Positions 17,739 through 26,664 of a DNA stretch of 64,000 nucleotides are shown in pieces; the first letter of the stretch is position 1, and each line of letters begins with the position of its first letter. Made by a program: the position numbers and the translations under genes. Below the pieces are notes generated by a model that did not search any database, was not told the DNA's origin, and saw only the letters and a program-made list of their open reading frames with translations. The stretch is from positions 1 through 64,000 of the forward strand of contig NZ_JQCA01000020.1 in assembly GCF_001437125.1 (NCBI RefSeq), read 5' to 3'. Source of the stretch: Levilactobacillus paucivorans (lineage in GTDB: Bacteria; Bacillota; Bacilli; Lactobacillales; Lactobacillaceae).

Positions 17739-19991
17739 GTGGGCGGTCGTTGGCTGTTTGTGGCCTTACCATTGGCCGCATTGAGTGTCGCGTTGAGTGG
17801 GCATCCGTGGGCGGGGTTGGCTTTGGTGGTTGTCGCCTGGGGTCGGGTATTAACCTTACGATCGGCTCGAATCGTGGTGATAACGGGTCTGGTTTTCGTC
17901 GTCATTGGCGGTGTGTGGTGGGGCCGTCAACGACAGTTAGCTGGAAGACTGGTGTCGGCTTTTACGGAAAGCCCAGCGAGTCTGACCGTTCGCTTCCAAC
18001 CGGATGCGCTCAGTATTCGCGGTGCCACCTATTCCTTTGTGGGACGAGCCGCGGCTACTGGTGAACGTTTGATTCTTCACGGGCGAATTGGTTCTGCTGA
18101 GGAACTTCACCGTCTGCAAACGGTCGATCATGCCCAGTCGTGGCATATTCAAGGGACCCAATCCGGGATTTTGCCAGCAACCAACTTTAATCAGTTCGAT
18201 GGCGCAACCTATTGGTCGCGGCGAGGTATTGTGAAGCAGGTGCGGATTGCCCAAGTGACGCCGCTGATGGCCACGACGGGACCCTTAACGTGGTGGTCAG
18301 ACTGGTGGCATGGTTTGCGAGCCCGCCTGATTCGGGCCTGCCAACGGTTACCGGGGGCGCTCAAGGTGTATGCTCTAGGCCTACTTCCAGGCTATCGGGC
18401 GTTAGAAGCTACGCAGGAGCTTGAGGGAATGCAACGGTTGGGACTACTGCATTTATTCTCGATCTCCGGGCTGCACGTGTCACTCGTTTTACTCGTGGTG
18501 GAGTGGCTGTGTGTTCATTGTCGCCTCCCCAGAAATCTCTGGGAACGGGGGATGATTATCGGTCTTCCCGGTTACTTTATCTTGGCTGGCGGTGGCGGCA
18601 GTATTTTGCGGGCTAGCCTCATGCGTGGCCTGCAGTTGTCAGGCCGACAGTTGGGTTTACGGGTCACTGGACTGGATGCCTGGTCTCTGACCCTGATAGC
18701 GGCTTTGATGGGTAACGCGGGCCTGTTATTTGAGCTGGGGAGTCAGCTGAGCTTCGGCTTGTCACTGGTCTTGATTCTGTTGGAACAAGAGTCGTTTGCT
18801 TGGCGACAGGTCGGTCTGGCCCTGGTCAGTCTGCCGAGCTTACTGAATGGCTTGTTTCAATGGCACCTACTGACGCTGTTAGCGAACTGGCTCGTGGTCC
18901 CTTTGTTTCCAGTCTTGTTACTACCATTGACAGTCGTTGGCACGGCCATTTTCCCATGGGTACCCGAGGTCAGTCGCGGATGTGCGACGTTATTAGGATG
19001 GTTCGACCAGACGATGACTTGGCTGGGGACGTTACCTGGCAATCTCGTCTTTGGTAAACCCTGGTGGTGGGTCTGCTGGTTATGGATTTGGCTAGCGGTG
19101 GGTGTATTCAGCCGACCTGTTGGCCAGCGGCGAAAGTTGCTGCGATTGTTGGCGATGAGTTATGGCCTGATGTATGGGGCCATTCATTTCCCCTGGCACG
19201 GTGAGGTGACCTACTTTGATGTTGGTCAAGGGGATAGTATCTTAATTCGCGAGCGCTTTAACCGGCACGTTTCGCTGATTGATACCGGTGGTCATCTGGG
19301 TTTTCAACAACCCCATTGGGTTCCGAAAATTCCGGTAACTTATGCTGCCGATAGAACCAGCGTGACTTATCTGCGGAGCCACGGGGTGACAACGATCGAT
19401 GACCTCTATCTGACACACCACGATGCCGATCACATAGGGGACTTACCAGCCATTCTCAAGGCCTTTCGCGTCAAACGGGTGTTGGTACCGGCGGGGATGG
19501 AAAAAGAACCGGCATGGCAACATTTGTTGGCAAATCGGCAGGCCACGACAGCGTTAATGCCCATCAAGACGACGAGTGATTTACCCTTAACCGTCCGACA
19601 TCCTTTCGAGGCGGATCCGGCCGAAAATGCTAATTCGTTGGCCTTACAGGGGCAGTACGGTGGTTTGAATTTCCTCTTTATGGGGGATCTTGACCAGGCC
19701 GGCGAACAAAAAATGTTAGAAGTCGATCCGCATTTAAGAACGGACGTGTTAAAATTAGGACATCACGGGAGCAAGACGGCGAGTGGCGTCGCGTTCCTAA
19801 ATCAAGTCAGGCCACGCTGGGGGATTATCTCGGCGGGTCGTCATAATCGCTATGGCCACCCTAATCCGGAGACCCTGGCACGGTTGAGAGCCGACCAGAT
19901 ACCGGCAGTGAGCACGCAGACGAGTGGGATGATTCGCTACGTCTTTGCGGGACAACACGGGGAATGGCAGACTAAATTAAAAGGGGACTAA
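17739..19991 (+). CDS. comEC: DNA uptake channel ComEC/Rec2
   Basis: Polytopic membrane protein that conducts single-stranded DNA into the cell. The 750-residue product has an N-terminal DUF4131-like region with hydrophobic segments, the central Competence domain starting with LFSISGLHVS and many helices, and a C-terminal metallo-beta-lactamase-like domain with THHDADHIGD and GHHGSKT. It is full length and uninterrupted, which suggests the uptake machinery may be functional. GTG start two bases after comEB. Confidence 0.94.
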   Translation: MGGRWLFVALPLAALSVALSGHPWAGLALVVVAWGRVLTLRSARIVVITGLVFVVIGGVWWGRQRQLAGRLVSAFTESPASLTVRFQPDALSIRGATYSFVGRAAATGERLILHGRIGSAEELHRLQTVDHAQSWHIQGTQSGILPATNFNQFDGATYWSRRGIVKQVRIAQVTPLMATTGPLTWWSDWWHGLRARLIRACQRLPGALKVYALGLLPGYRALEATQELEGMQRLGLLHLFSISGLHVSLVLLVVEWLCVHCRLPRNLWERGMIIGLPGYFILAGGGGSILRASLMRGLQLSGRQLGLRVTGLDAWSLTLIAALMGNAGLLFELGSQLSFGLSLVLILLEQESFAWRQVGLALVSLPSLLNGLFQWHLLTLLANWLVVPLFPVLLLPLTVVGTAIFPWVPEVSRGCATLLGWFDQTMTWLGTLPGNLVFGKPWWWVCWLWIWLAVGVFSRPVGQRRKLLRLLAMSYGLMYGAIHFPWHGEVTYFDVGQGDSILIRERFNRHVSLIDTGGHLGFQQPHWVPKIPVTYAADRTSVTYLRSHGVTTIDDLYLTHHDADHIGDLPAILKAFRVKRVLVPAGMEKEPAWQHLLANRQATTALMPIKTTSDLPLTVRHPFEADPAENANSLALQGQYGGLNFLFMGDLDQAGEQKMLEVDPHLRTDVLKLGHHGSKTASGVAFLNQVRPRWGIISAGRHNRYGHPNPETLARLRADQIPAVSTQTSGMIRYVFAGQHGEWQTKLKGD

Positions 19992-19995
19992 GGTT

Positions 19996-21027
19996 TTGAC
20001 GATTAATGAACTCTTAAATAAATTACATACAGGGAAAGACCTCGCACCCGTTTATTTGGTCCTAGGCCAGGGGGACTACTTGCAACGCCGGCTGAAGCGA
20101 GCCTTTCGGGCGGTTGTTCCGGCTGAAGAGCAGGCCATGAATTTTGCCAGCTACGACATGGATACGGTACCACTGGCCGTGGCCTTAGACGATGCCATGG
20201 CGGCCCCGTTCTTTGGTGAACGTCGCGTGGTTTGTATCGACAGTCCCGCCTTTTTAACGGGGGAGACGAAGAAACAGAAGGTGGAACACGATCTGGATAG
20301 CTTACAAACTTATCTCTCATCACCGATGGAGAGCACCGTGCTGGTTTTCTTCGCACCCTATGACAAGTTGGATGGCCGTAAGAAAGTCTCAAAACTCTTG
20401 AAAAAAGTGGCAGTGACTGCTGATATTGGGCATTTCACCGAAAGAGATGTCCAGAAGTTCGTGACGGATCAGGTCAAACAAGACGGCTACACGATTGAAC
20501 CACAAGCGTTACAAGAACTGATTCAACGGACGGATGCCGATTTAACCCTGATGATGGGTGAGTTGCCTAAGTTGGAGCTGTTCACGGTACCTGATAAGAC
20601 CATCAGCATTGATGCGGTGAATGGTTTGGTGACACAGACACTCACACAGAACGTCTTTGACCTGGTTAATAAGGTTTTAGCGAAGGATACGGCGGGGGCG
20701 GTCACGTTATACCGCGAGTTGATTCTGGCTAAGGAAGAACCGCTAAAGATCAATGCCATCTTGCAAGGACAATTTCGACTGCTGATTCAATCGAAGGTCT
20801 TGGCCAAACAGGGATACAGCCAAGGAAAGCTGGCGAGTCTGTTGAAGGTACATCCTTATCGAATCAAGCTAGCCTTGCAAAGTCAGCGGCGTTTCCAACT
20901 AACCGATCTCAATCAGGCCTACCTGGGGTTGTTTCGGGTCGAACAACAGATGAAGTCCACGACAGAAGAACCAGAACTGCTATTTTCACTATTTATGACG
21001 CAATTTGCCAATCAACGTCCCGCTTAG
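19996..21027 (+). CDS. holA: DNA polymerase III, delta subunit
   Basis: Clamp-loader subunit that opens the sliding clamp during replication. The 343-residue sequence has the expected start (LAPVYLVLGQGDYLQRRLKR), an AAA+-like fold without a functional P-loop, and a helical C-terminal collar domain. TTG start at 19996 with AAAGGGG about ten bases upstream. The comEC-holA-rpsT arrangement is the common Firmicutes order, with rpsT on the opposite strand. Confidence 0.93.
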   Translation: MTINELLNKLHTGKDLAPVYLVLGQGDYLQRRLKRAFRAVVPAEEQAMNFASYDMDTVPLAVALDDAMAAPFFGERRVVCIDSPAFLTGETKKQKVEHDLDSLQTYLSSPMESTVLVFFAPYDKLDGRKKVSKLLKKVAVTADIGHFTERDVQKFVTDQVKQDGYTIEPQALQELIQRTDADLTLMMGELPKLELFTVPDKTISIDAVNGLVTQTLTQNVFDLVNKVLAKDTAGAVTLYRELILAKEEPLKINAILQGQFRLLIQSKVLAKQGYSQGKLASLLKVHPYRIKLALQSQRRFQLTDLNQAYLGLFRVEQQMKSTTEEPELLFSLFMTQFANQRPA

Positions 21028-21031
21028 CGGA

Positions 21032-21066
21032 CACAAAAAAGGGGGTCGACCAAAAGGTCGACCCCC
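21032..21066 (-). terminator. terminator of rpsT, shared with holA
   Basis: Perfect 11-bp stem GGGGGTCGACC/GGTCGACCCCC with loop AAAA. The T-run is on the minus strand, so it best fits rpsT; it could also stop holA transcription weakly. Confidence 0.85.
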
Positions 21067-21099
21067 TGATTGCATCATCTAATCAGGTTGATTAATTGA

Positions 21100-21354
21100 T
21101 TACTTGGCAAGGCGTGCAGCCATCCGTGACTTGTCACGGGAAGCCTTGTTACGCTTGATCAAACCCTTTGAAGCGGCATGGTCAACAGCAGCACTTGCTT
21201 GACGGTATAAGTCTTCAACGTTGTCGGCACCGGCCGTCTTGGCCTGTTCGAAACGCTTTACGGCAGTCCGCATTGCGCTCATTTGAGCGGCGTTACGTTC
21301 GTTGGCCTTGACGTTGGTCTTGGCACGTTCGATTGCTGATTTAATAATTGGCAT
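21100..21354 (-). CDS. rpsT: 30S ribosomal protein S20
   Basis: Primary 16S rRNA-binding protein of the small subunit body. The 84-residue, alanine- and lysine-rich helical sequence begins [20 protein letters not shown] and ends [21 protein letters not shown], typical of S20. The ATG at 21354 is chosen over an upstream start because GGAGGTG lies just before it. Facing the holA gene and divergent from rpsO. Confidence 0.96.
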   Translation of the reverse strand: MPIIKSAIERAKTNVKANERNAAQMSAMRTAVKRFEQAKTAGADNVEDLYRQASAAVDHAASKGLIKRNKASRDKSRMAARLAK

Positions 21355-21413
21355 GAAAATTTCACCTCCGAATGAGAAATCCTGTACCGGAAATCTTAAT
21401 TTCAACGTATGTA

Positions 21414-21442
21414 ATTATACAGAATCCACTGACTGATTGCAA
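21414..21442 (-). promoter_or_regulatory. rpsT promoter
   Basis: On the minus strand TTGCAA, 17-base spacer, TATAAT: a near-consensus sigma-A promoter about 60 bases before the rpsT start. Confidence 0.75.
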
Positions 21443-21500
21443 TAGGTTGTGTCGATAAATGTAAAGTAATTTTACTTGATAGGCATTGCGCGGAAAAGAC

Positions 21501-21529
21501 TTGCTATTTAGCCGACAATTAAGTATGAT
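21501..21529 (+). promoter_or_regulatory. rpsO promoter
   Basis: TTGCTA, 17-base spacer, TATGAT, about 100 bases upstream of rpsO. Confidence 0.7.
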
Positions 21530-21535
21530 AGATAA

Positions 21536-21634
21536 CTGTGCTAAGCACAAACCCTTAACTTAGTTGATTCGCCGGCCACCGACGGTTTACTCAGTTTTGG
21601 GCACTTATTTTGAAGGGTGGTACATTTACCATGG
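21536..21634 (+). promoter_or_regulatory. rpsO leader, candidate S15 autoregulatory region
   Basis: The roughly 95-base leader has a TGTGC/GCACA hairpin at its start. At the end, TGGTA (21618-21622) can pair with TACCA (21627-21631), taking in part of the ribosome binding site and the first base of the ATG. S15 feedback control through its leader is known in several bacteria; that it happens here is an inference. Confidence 0.4.
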
Positions 21635-21900
21635 CTATTAGTCAAGCAAAGAAAAACGAAATTATCAAGCAATACGCACGTCACGAAGGCGACACTGGTT
21701 CTACTGAAGTTCAAGTTGCCGTTTTAACCGCTGATATCAACGAAATCAACGTGCACATGAAGAATCACCGTAAGGATTACCATTCCCAACGTGGTTTGAT
21801 GAAGAAGATTGGTCACCGTCGTAACTTAATCAGTTACTTACGTAAGACCGATGTTCAACGTTACCGTGAATTAATCAAGAGCTTGGGCTTACGTCGTTAA
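21631..21900 (+). CDS. rpsO: 30S ribosomal protein S15
   Basis: Primary 16S rRNA-binding protein of the central domain and an intersubunit bridge component. The 89-residue product starts [23 protein letters not shown] and ends [21 protein letters not shown], matching the family over full length. The ATG at 21631 follows a GAAGGGTGG ribosome binding site. Followed by a strong terminator and then the second RNase J gene; no pnp gene adjoins it, unlike in Bacillus or E. coli. Confidence 0.97.
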   Translation: MAISQAKKNEIIKQYARHEGDTGSTEVQVAVLTADINEINVHMKNHRKDYHSQRGLMKKIGHRRNLISYLRKTDVQRYRELIKSLGLRR

Positions 21901-21915
21901 TTCGACGCGCCTTCG

Positions 21916-21952
21916 AGGTTCGTTTCCCATTACCGGGAAACGAACCTTTTTT
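21916..21952 (+). terminator. terminator of rpsO
   Basis: 13-bp stem AGGTTCGTTTCCC/GGGAAACGAACCT followed by a T-run. Confidence 0.9.
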
Positions 21953-22116
21953 GATCAGGTTTGGCGACATAGTTCTGTAATTGCACAAAGTATGGTAAAC
22001 TGAAAGAAGTTTAATCATGGACGAATCTGGGCTAAACGGCCCATATGAAAATAGTAATTGCGAGTTAATCGTAAATAAATTAGATAATAGTAGAGAAACT
22101 TACTTGAGGTGAACTT

Positions 22117-23967
22117 ATGAGTGCAAAGATCAAGATTATGCCGTTCGGCGGTGTCCGCGAGAACGGGAAGAACATGTATGCCGTCGATGTTAACGGTAGT
22201 ATTTATATTTTAGATTGTGGGTTGAAGTACCCTGAAAATGAGCTATTAGGAATTGACGTGGTGATTCCTGATTGGAATTACCTGCGTGAAAACAAGGATC
22301 GCATCGTGGCGGTCTTCCTAACTCACGGCCATGCCGATGCCATCGGGGCGTTACCTTACTTCCTGACTGAATTCAATGTGCCGGTCTTCGGTTCTGAAAT
22401 GACCGTGGCTTTGGCCAAGATTGACGTCGCAACGGAACCTAAGCTTAAGGACTACGATGATTTCCACGTGGTTGACGAAAAGACTGAAATCGATTTCGGT
22501 GACGTAGTCGTTTCCTTCTTCTCAACGACGCATTCAATTCCTGAATCCATGGGGATTGTGTTGAAGACCGATGAAGGCCAGATTGTCTATACCGGGGACT
22601 TCAAGTTTGACCAGACGGCTAAGCCAGGCTACCAGACCGATTACGCGCGTTTAGGGGCCATTGGTCAGGCGGGGGTCTTAGCCCTGCTGAGTGACTCCGC
22701 TAATGCGGAAAATCCAGCTATGAACGCGTCCGAACAGACCATTGCGGAAGACATTGAAGAAACCTTTAACTATCGTGAGGGTCGGATTGTGGTAGCCTGT
22801 GTGGCTTCCAACATTCTCCGGATTCAACAAGTCTTCGATGCCGCAGCTAAGACTGGACGTAAGGTTTGCTTGACCGGTCAAGACTTGGAAAAGATTGTCC
22901 ACACGGCCATGAAGCTGGGCAAGTTGTCCTTTGATAATGACCTGCTAGTAACGCCAGAACAATTGGACAGCTTGAAGCCTGACGAAACAGTTGTGCTCCA
23001 AACGGGTAAGATGGGTGAACCTATCAAGGCCATCCAACGTATGGCAAACAAGCAAGAAAAGACGTTCAACATTCAGGAGGGTGATCTGGTCTACATCACC
23101 ACGACGCCTTCTCACGCTATGGACACCACGGTTGCTCAGACTCGTGACATGATTTATCGTGCCGGGGGCGAGGTTAAGGCCATTTCCGATGACTTGAATT
23201 CCTCTGGCCACGCTTACAAGCGCGACCTACAACTCATGTTGAACTTAATGAAGCCTAAGTACTTGGTGCCTATTCAAGGGGAATACCGGTTACTGAATGC
23301 CCATGCCAACGCGGCCATGGAACTGGGAATTCCCGCTGAACACATCTTTATCCTGGCCAAGGGTGATGTGTTAACTTACAGCAACGGTAAGATTGGTCTA
23401 GGCGAAGGTATCGATGTCAGTGACACCATGATCGATGGGATCGGTGTTGGTGATATTGGGAATATCGTCCTACGTGACCGGAAAGTTCTGGCCGATGATG
23501 GGATCTTCATCGCGGTCGTGACAATTGATCGTAAGAAGAAACAGATTGTGGCAGAACCTAAGATTACCTCACGTGGCTTTGTCTACGTTAAGGCCAACAA
23601 GGACTTAATGCAGGAAAGTGCTGAGATTATCAGCAAGGCCGTTCAAAACAACTTGGACAACAAGGAGTTTGATTGGGGCCACCTGAAACAAGATGTGCGG
23701 GAACACCTGAGTCACTATCTCTTTGAACAGACACATCGTCGTCCGGTAATCTTGCCGGTTATCATGGAAGTGAACCAGCACCATCGACGGAGTGGCAGCA
23801 AGGAAAAGACGGGAGCTAAGCCTAAGCAACAGCCAACGGCTAAAAAGGCTAAGGCAGCTGTAAAGCCCGATCCTGCGACGAAGGCGCAGAAGCCAAATCA
23901 TAAGGCGCATCGCAATCGGAAACGCCGGCGGGCAGCTAAACCAGCTGAAACCACGGATAACAAGTAA
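22117..23967 (+). CDS. rnjB: ribonuclease J2
   Basis: Second RNase J-type metallo-beta-lactamase/beta-CASP protein, 616 residues. The metal motif reads HGHADA (H70, H72, D74, A75), so the last histidine of HxHxDH is alanine. The later HTSGHGG of J1 is replaced by NSSGHAY. TTHSIPE and TGDFKFD remain. In Bacillus, J2 is also degenerate, weakly active and forms a complex with J1, so a partner or regulatory role is likely. The C terminus has a lysine/arginine-rich tail of about 55 residues that could bind RNA or ribosomes. Confidence 0.92.
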   Translation: MSAKIKIMPFGGVRENGKNMYAVDVNGSIYILDCGLKYPENELLGIDVVIPDWNYLRENKDRIVAVFLTHGHADAIGALPYFLTEFNVPVFGSEMTVALAKIDVATEPKLKDYDDFHVVDEKTEIDFGDVVVSFFSTTHSIPESMGIVLKTDEGQIVYTGDFKFDQTAKPGYQTDYARLGAIGQAGVLALLSDSANAENPAMNASEQTIAEDIEETFNYREGRIVVACVASNILRIQQVFDAAAKTGRKVCLTGQDLEKIVHTAMKLGKLSFDNDLLVTPEQLDSLKPDETVVLQTGKMGEPIKAIQRMANKQEKTFNIQEGDLVYITTTPSHAMDTTVAQTRDMIYRAGGEVKAISDDLNSSGHAYKRDLQLMLNLMKPKYLVPIQGEYRLLNAHANAAMELGIPAEHIFILAKGDVLTYSNGKIGLGEGIDVSDTMIDGIGVGDIGNIVLRDRKVLADDGIFIAVVTIDRKKKQIVAEPKITSRGFVYVKANKDLMQESAEIISKAVQNNLDNKEFDWGHLKQDVREHLSHYLFEQTHRRPVILPVIMEVNQHHRRSGSKEKTGAKPKQQPTAKKAKAAVKPDPATKAQKPNHKAHRNRKRRRAAKPAETTDNK

Positions 23968-23974
23968 ATAAATG

Positions 23975-24008
23975 ACGGACCGAGACCGCTAAGGCGTCGG
24001 TCCGTTTT
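23975..24008 (+). terminator. terminator of rnjB
   Basis: Stem ACGGACCGA/TCGGTCCGT with inner GAC/GTC pairing, followed by four T. Confidence 0.75.
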
Positions 24009-24044
24009 GGATCACCACAAAAAATAATTGGGGAGGAAACTGAG

Positions 24045-25001
24045 ATGGGAGAGTTTGCTAGTCCAGCAGCCAGAGAGCAGGCCCTAAAGGCGGCTAGAGC
24101 AGCTGCTAAAACACAGCAGTGGTCGGTAGCGGCGAGTCAGTTTGAAGCCGTCTACGCCGAAGAACAGACACCAGAACTGAACCGTGAGCTGGTCACCAGT
24201 CTTTACCACAATGAGCAATTTCTGATGGCAGAACAGTACGCCGCGGAAATGGACACGGCCTATCTGTCGTCACAAACGGATTTTGATTTGCGATTGGCCG
24301 TGGCTCTAAAGAATCGACAATTTATCTTCGCACGTGAGTTTTGTGCGCTACCGGCCGCCACAAAATGGCGGGACCAGGGATTGGCACAGGTTACCCAGGC
24401 AGAGGACGCTTCACGAGCCACATTGGCCACGACACAACGGTTGCTGGCGAAGCAGTTTACCCATTTAGGGGATGTCTCTTTTGGTGAGCAACGGCAACGG
24501 CTAGAACAGGCCCGTCAATTACCACTCAAAGAATTTATGCAGGGCGTTCAGTATTTGTTGGTTGATCCTTTTCTCCATCCGCTGATGCGAGCCACGCTAC
24601 TCGAAGAGCTTTTGCGCTTGCGGGTCCAGGCCACGGTTAAGTTGCAGTGGTTGGATGATCAGCTGTACACGATCGACACTGCAGACCTGCAACCGGTGAA
24701 CGCTAGTCGGGCTGCTGCGGGAATTCGATCGTATTTTCAGGAAGATCTCGGTCAACGGGACCCGATGACGGCGGCCAACGCCCAACAGACGGTGACTTTG
24801 CAACTCATGATGCTGTATCCGTTTATTGATAAGGTTGTGACCCAACCCGCGAGCTGGGCCCGGCTGGTCGCGGGGGAGGATCTATTACCAGAGGTCACGG
24901 CAGAAGAAAAAGCTGACATGATCGCTTGGCAGCAGCGCCTTAACCGCTTTATGGCTGAACTATTTGGACCACTTAACGGTGAAAATACTGAAAAACCGTA
25001 A
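24045..25001 (+). CDS. conserved hypothetical helical-repeat (TPR-like) protein
   Basis: A soluble 318-residue protein, rich in Ala, Gln and Leu, with no signal peptide. The N-terminal 100 residues look like helical pairs of the tetratricopeptide type (AREQALKAARAAAKTQQWSVAASQFEAVY then ELNRELVTSLYHNEQFLMAEQYA). The C-terminal half is helical with no motif I know. The ATG follows GGGGAGG. It has its own position between the rnjB and tuf transcription units. Likely a protein-interaction scaffold; function unknown. Confidence 0.72.
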   Translation: MGEFASPAAREQALKAARAAAKTQQWSVAASQFEAVYAEEQTPELNRELVTSLYHNEQFLMAEQYAAEMDTAYLSSQTDFDLRLAVALKNRQFIFAREFCALPAATKWRDQGLAQVTQAEDASRATLATTQRLLAKQFTHLGDVSFGEQRQRLEQARQLPLKEFMQGVQYLLVDPFLHPLMRATLLEELLRLRVQATVKLQWLDDQLYTIDTADLQPVNASRAAAGIRSYFQEDLGQRDPMTAANAQQTVTLQLMMLYPFIDKVVTQPASWARLVAGEDLLPEVTAEEKADMIAWQQRLNRFMAELFGPLNGENTEKP

Positions 25002-25102
25002 ATTCACGCAGATTTTAGTTTACAAATAATTCTGCAGCATATATACTAGTCAAGGATTCTTTTTTGGGAGGGTTCCAGCTTTCCCTTTCTGAAAAGAAGT
25101 AG

Positions 25103-25108
25103 TATAAT
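25103..25108 (+). promoter_or_regulatory. tuf -10 element
   Basis: Consensus TATAAT 75 bases upstream of the tuf start. A convincing -35 at the right spacing is not visible. Confidence 0.5.
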
Positions 25109-25182
25109 TTTACGCAAAGGGTGATTGATTTTCGAGAGAGAGTCAAGCATTCTTAGCGATAAAATACAGGAGGGTTTCATTA

Positions 25183-26373
25183 ATGGCTGAAAAAGAACAT
25201 TATGAAAGAACTAAACCCCATGTAAATATTGGTACTATTGGCCATATTGACCATGGGAAAACGACGTTAACTGCTGCAATCACTAAGGTACTTGCTAGCA
25301 AAGGTTTAGCAAAGGCCGAAGATTACGCTGATATCGATGCAGCTCCAGAAGAACGTGAACGTGGTATCACGATCAACACTGCTCACGTTGAATATGAAAC
25401 TGAAAAGCGTCACTATGCGCATATCGATGCCCCAGGACACGCTGACTACATCAAGAACATGATTACCGGTGCTGCCCAAATGGACGGTGCTATCTTGGTT
25501 GTTGCCGCAACTGATGGTCCTATGCCACAAACGCGTGAACACATTTTGCTTGCCCGCCAAGTGGGTGTTGACTACATCGTTGTCTTCTTAAACAAGACTG
25601 ACCTTGTTGACGATGACGAATTGGTTGACTTAGTTGAAATGGAAGTTCGTGAGTTACTTTCAGAATACGATTACCCTGGTGACGATATTCCAGTTATCCG
25701 CGGTTCTGCTTTGAAGGCACTCGAAGGCGACGAAGAACAAGAAAAGGTTATCCTTCACTTGATGGATGTTGTTGATGATTACATCCCAACTCCAGAACGT
25801 GAAAACGACAAGCCATTCTTGATGCCAGTTGAAGACGTCTTCACGATCACTGGTCGTGGGACTGTTGCTTCTGGTCGTATCGACCGTGGGATGGTTAAGG
25901 TTGGTGACGAAGTTGAAATCGTTGGTTTACATGACGACGTATTGAAGACGACTGTTACCGGTCTTGAAATGTTCCGTAAGACGTTGGACCTTGGTGAAGC
26001 CGGGGATAACGTTGGTGCCTTGCTCCGTGGTGTTAACCGGGACCAAGTTGTGCGTGGACAAGTTTTGGCAAAGCCAGGCTCGATCCAAACCCACAAGAAG
26101 TTCAAGGGTGAAGTCTACATCTTGAGCAAAGAAGAAGGTGGCCGTCATACGCCATTCTTCTCAAACTACCGTCCACAATTCTACTTCCACACCACTGATA
26201 TCACTGGTGTTATTGAATTGCCTGATGGCGTTGAAATGGTTATGCCTGGTGATAACGTGACGTTCACTGTTGAACTGATCCAACCAGCTGCCATTGAAAA
26301 GGGTACTAAGTTCACTGTCCGTGAAGGTGGCCACACTGTTGGTGCCGGTACTGTTACGGAAATTGACGACTAA
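25183..26373 (+). CDS. tuf: elongation factor Tu
   Basis: GTPase that delivers aminoacyl-tRNA to the ribosome. The 396-residue product has G1 GHIDHGKT, G2 [14 protein letters not shown]3 DAPGHADY and G4 NKTD, then the two beta-barrel domains ending [11 protein letters not shown]. Codon choice is strongly biased, consistent with high expression. Monocistronic here, with AGGAGGG upstream and a strong terminator, followed by tig, an order common in lactobacilli. Confidence 0.98.
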   Translation: MAEKEHYERTKPHVNIGTIGHIDHGKTTLTAAITKVLASKGLAKAEDYADIDAAPEERERGITINTAHVEYETEKRHYAHIDAPGHADYIKNMITGAAQMDGAILVVAATDGPMPQTREHILLARQVGVDYIVVFLNKTDLVDDDELVDLVEMEVRELLSEYDYPGDDIPVIRGSALKALEGDEEQEKVILHLMDVVDDYIPTPERENDKPFLMPVEDVFTITGRGTVASGRIDRGMVKVGDEVEIVGLHDDVLKTTVTGLEMFRKTLDLGEAGDNVGALLRGVNRDQVVRGQVLAKPGSIQTHKKFKGEVYILSKEEGGRHTPFFSNYRPQFYFHTTDITGVIELPDGVEMVMPGDNVTFTVELIQPAAIEKGTKFTVREGGHTVGAGTVTEIDD

Positions 26374-26392
26374 TTTTAATTAGTTCTATCCT

Positions 26393-26429
26393 AAAAAAGG
26401 TTGAAAAGTCTAACTTTTCAGCCTTTTTT
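26393..26429 (+). terminator. terminator of tuf
   Basis: Long stem AAAGGTTGAAAAGT/ACTTTTCAGCCTTT followed by a T-run. Confidence 0.88.
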
Positions 26430-26524
26430 GCTGTCCTGGGAATTTTTAGTGGACTGAGCGTAATCGTTTTCAACTTAAATAGCCGTCTAAACTAGTTTTC
26501 ACGAGACGCCAGCCGGGATTTGCG

Positions 26525-26580
26525 GTAAAATGTTAAAGGAACGCCCGTCATTTGCGGGCTTTCGACAAAAACCATTTTAC
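26525..26580 (+). repeat. nested inverted repeats upstream of tig
   Basis: GTAAAATG (26525-26532) and CATTTTAC (26573-26580) form outer arms, enclosing GCCCG (26543-26547) and CGGGC (26555-26559). The rest of the tuf-tig gap (about 290 bases) holds no gene that I can see. Confidence 0.5.
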
Positions 26581-26664
26581 AATTTGGGTAGCATAAGGTA
26601 CACTTATACAGTATGCAATTGATAGAATTGTAAATAGTAATATCTTCATTTCGGAGGGGAAATA

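Noticed and set aside
18212-18424. Alternative frame inside comEC that might signal a frameshifted gene
   Set aside because: comEC is open along its whole length with all expected domains, so there is no frameshift.
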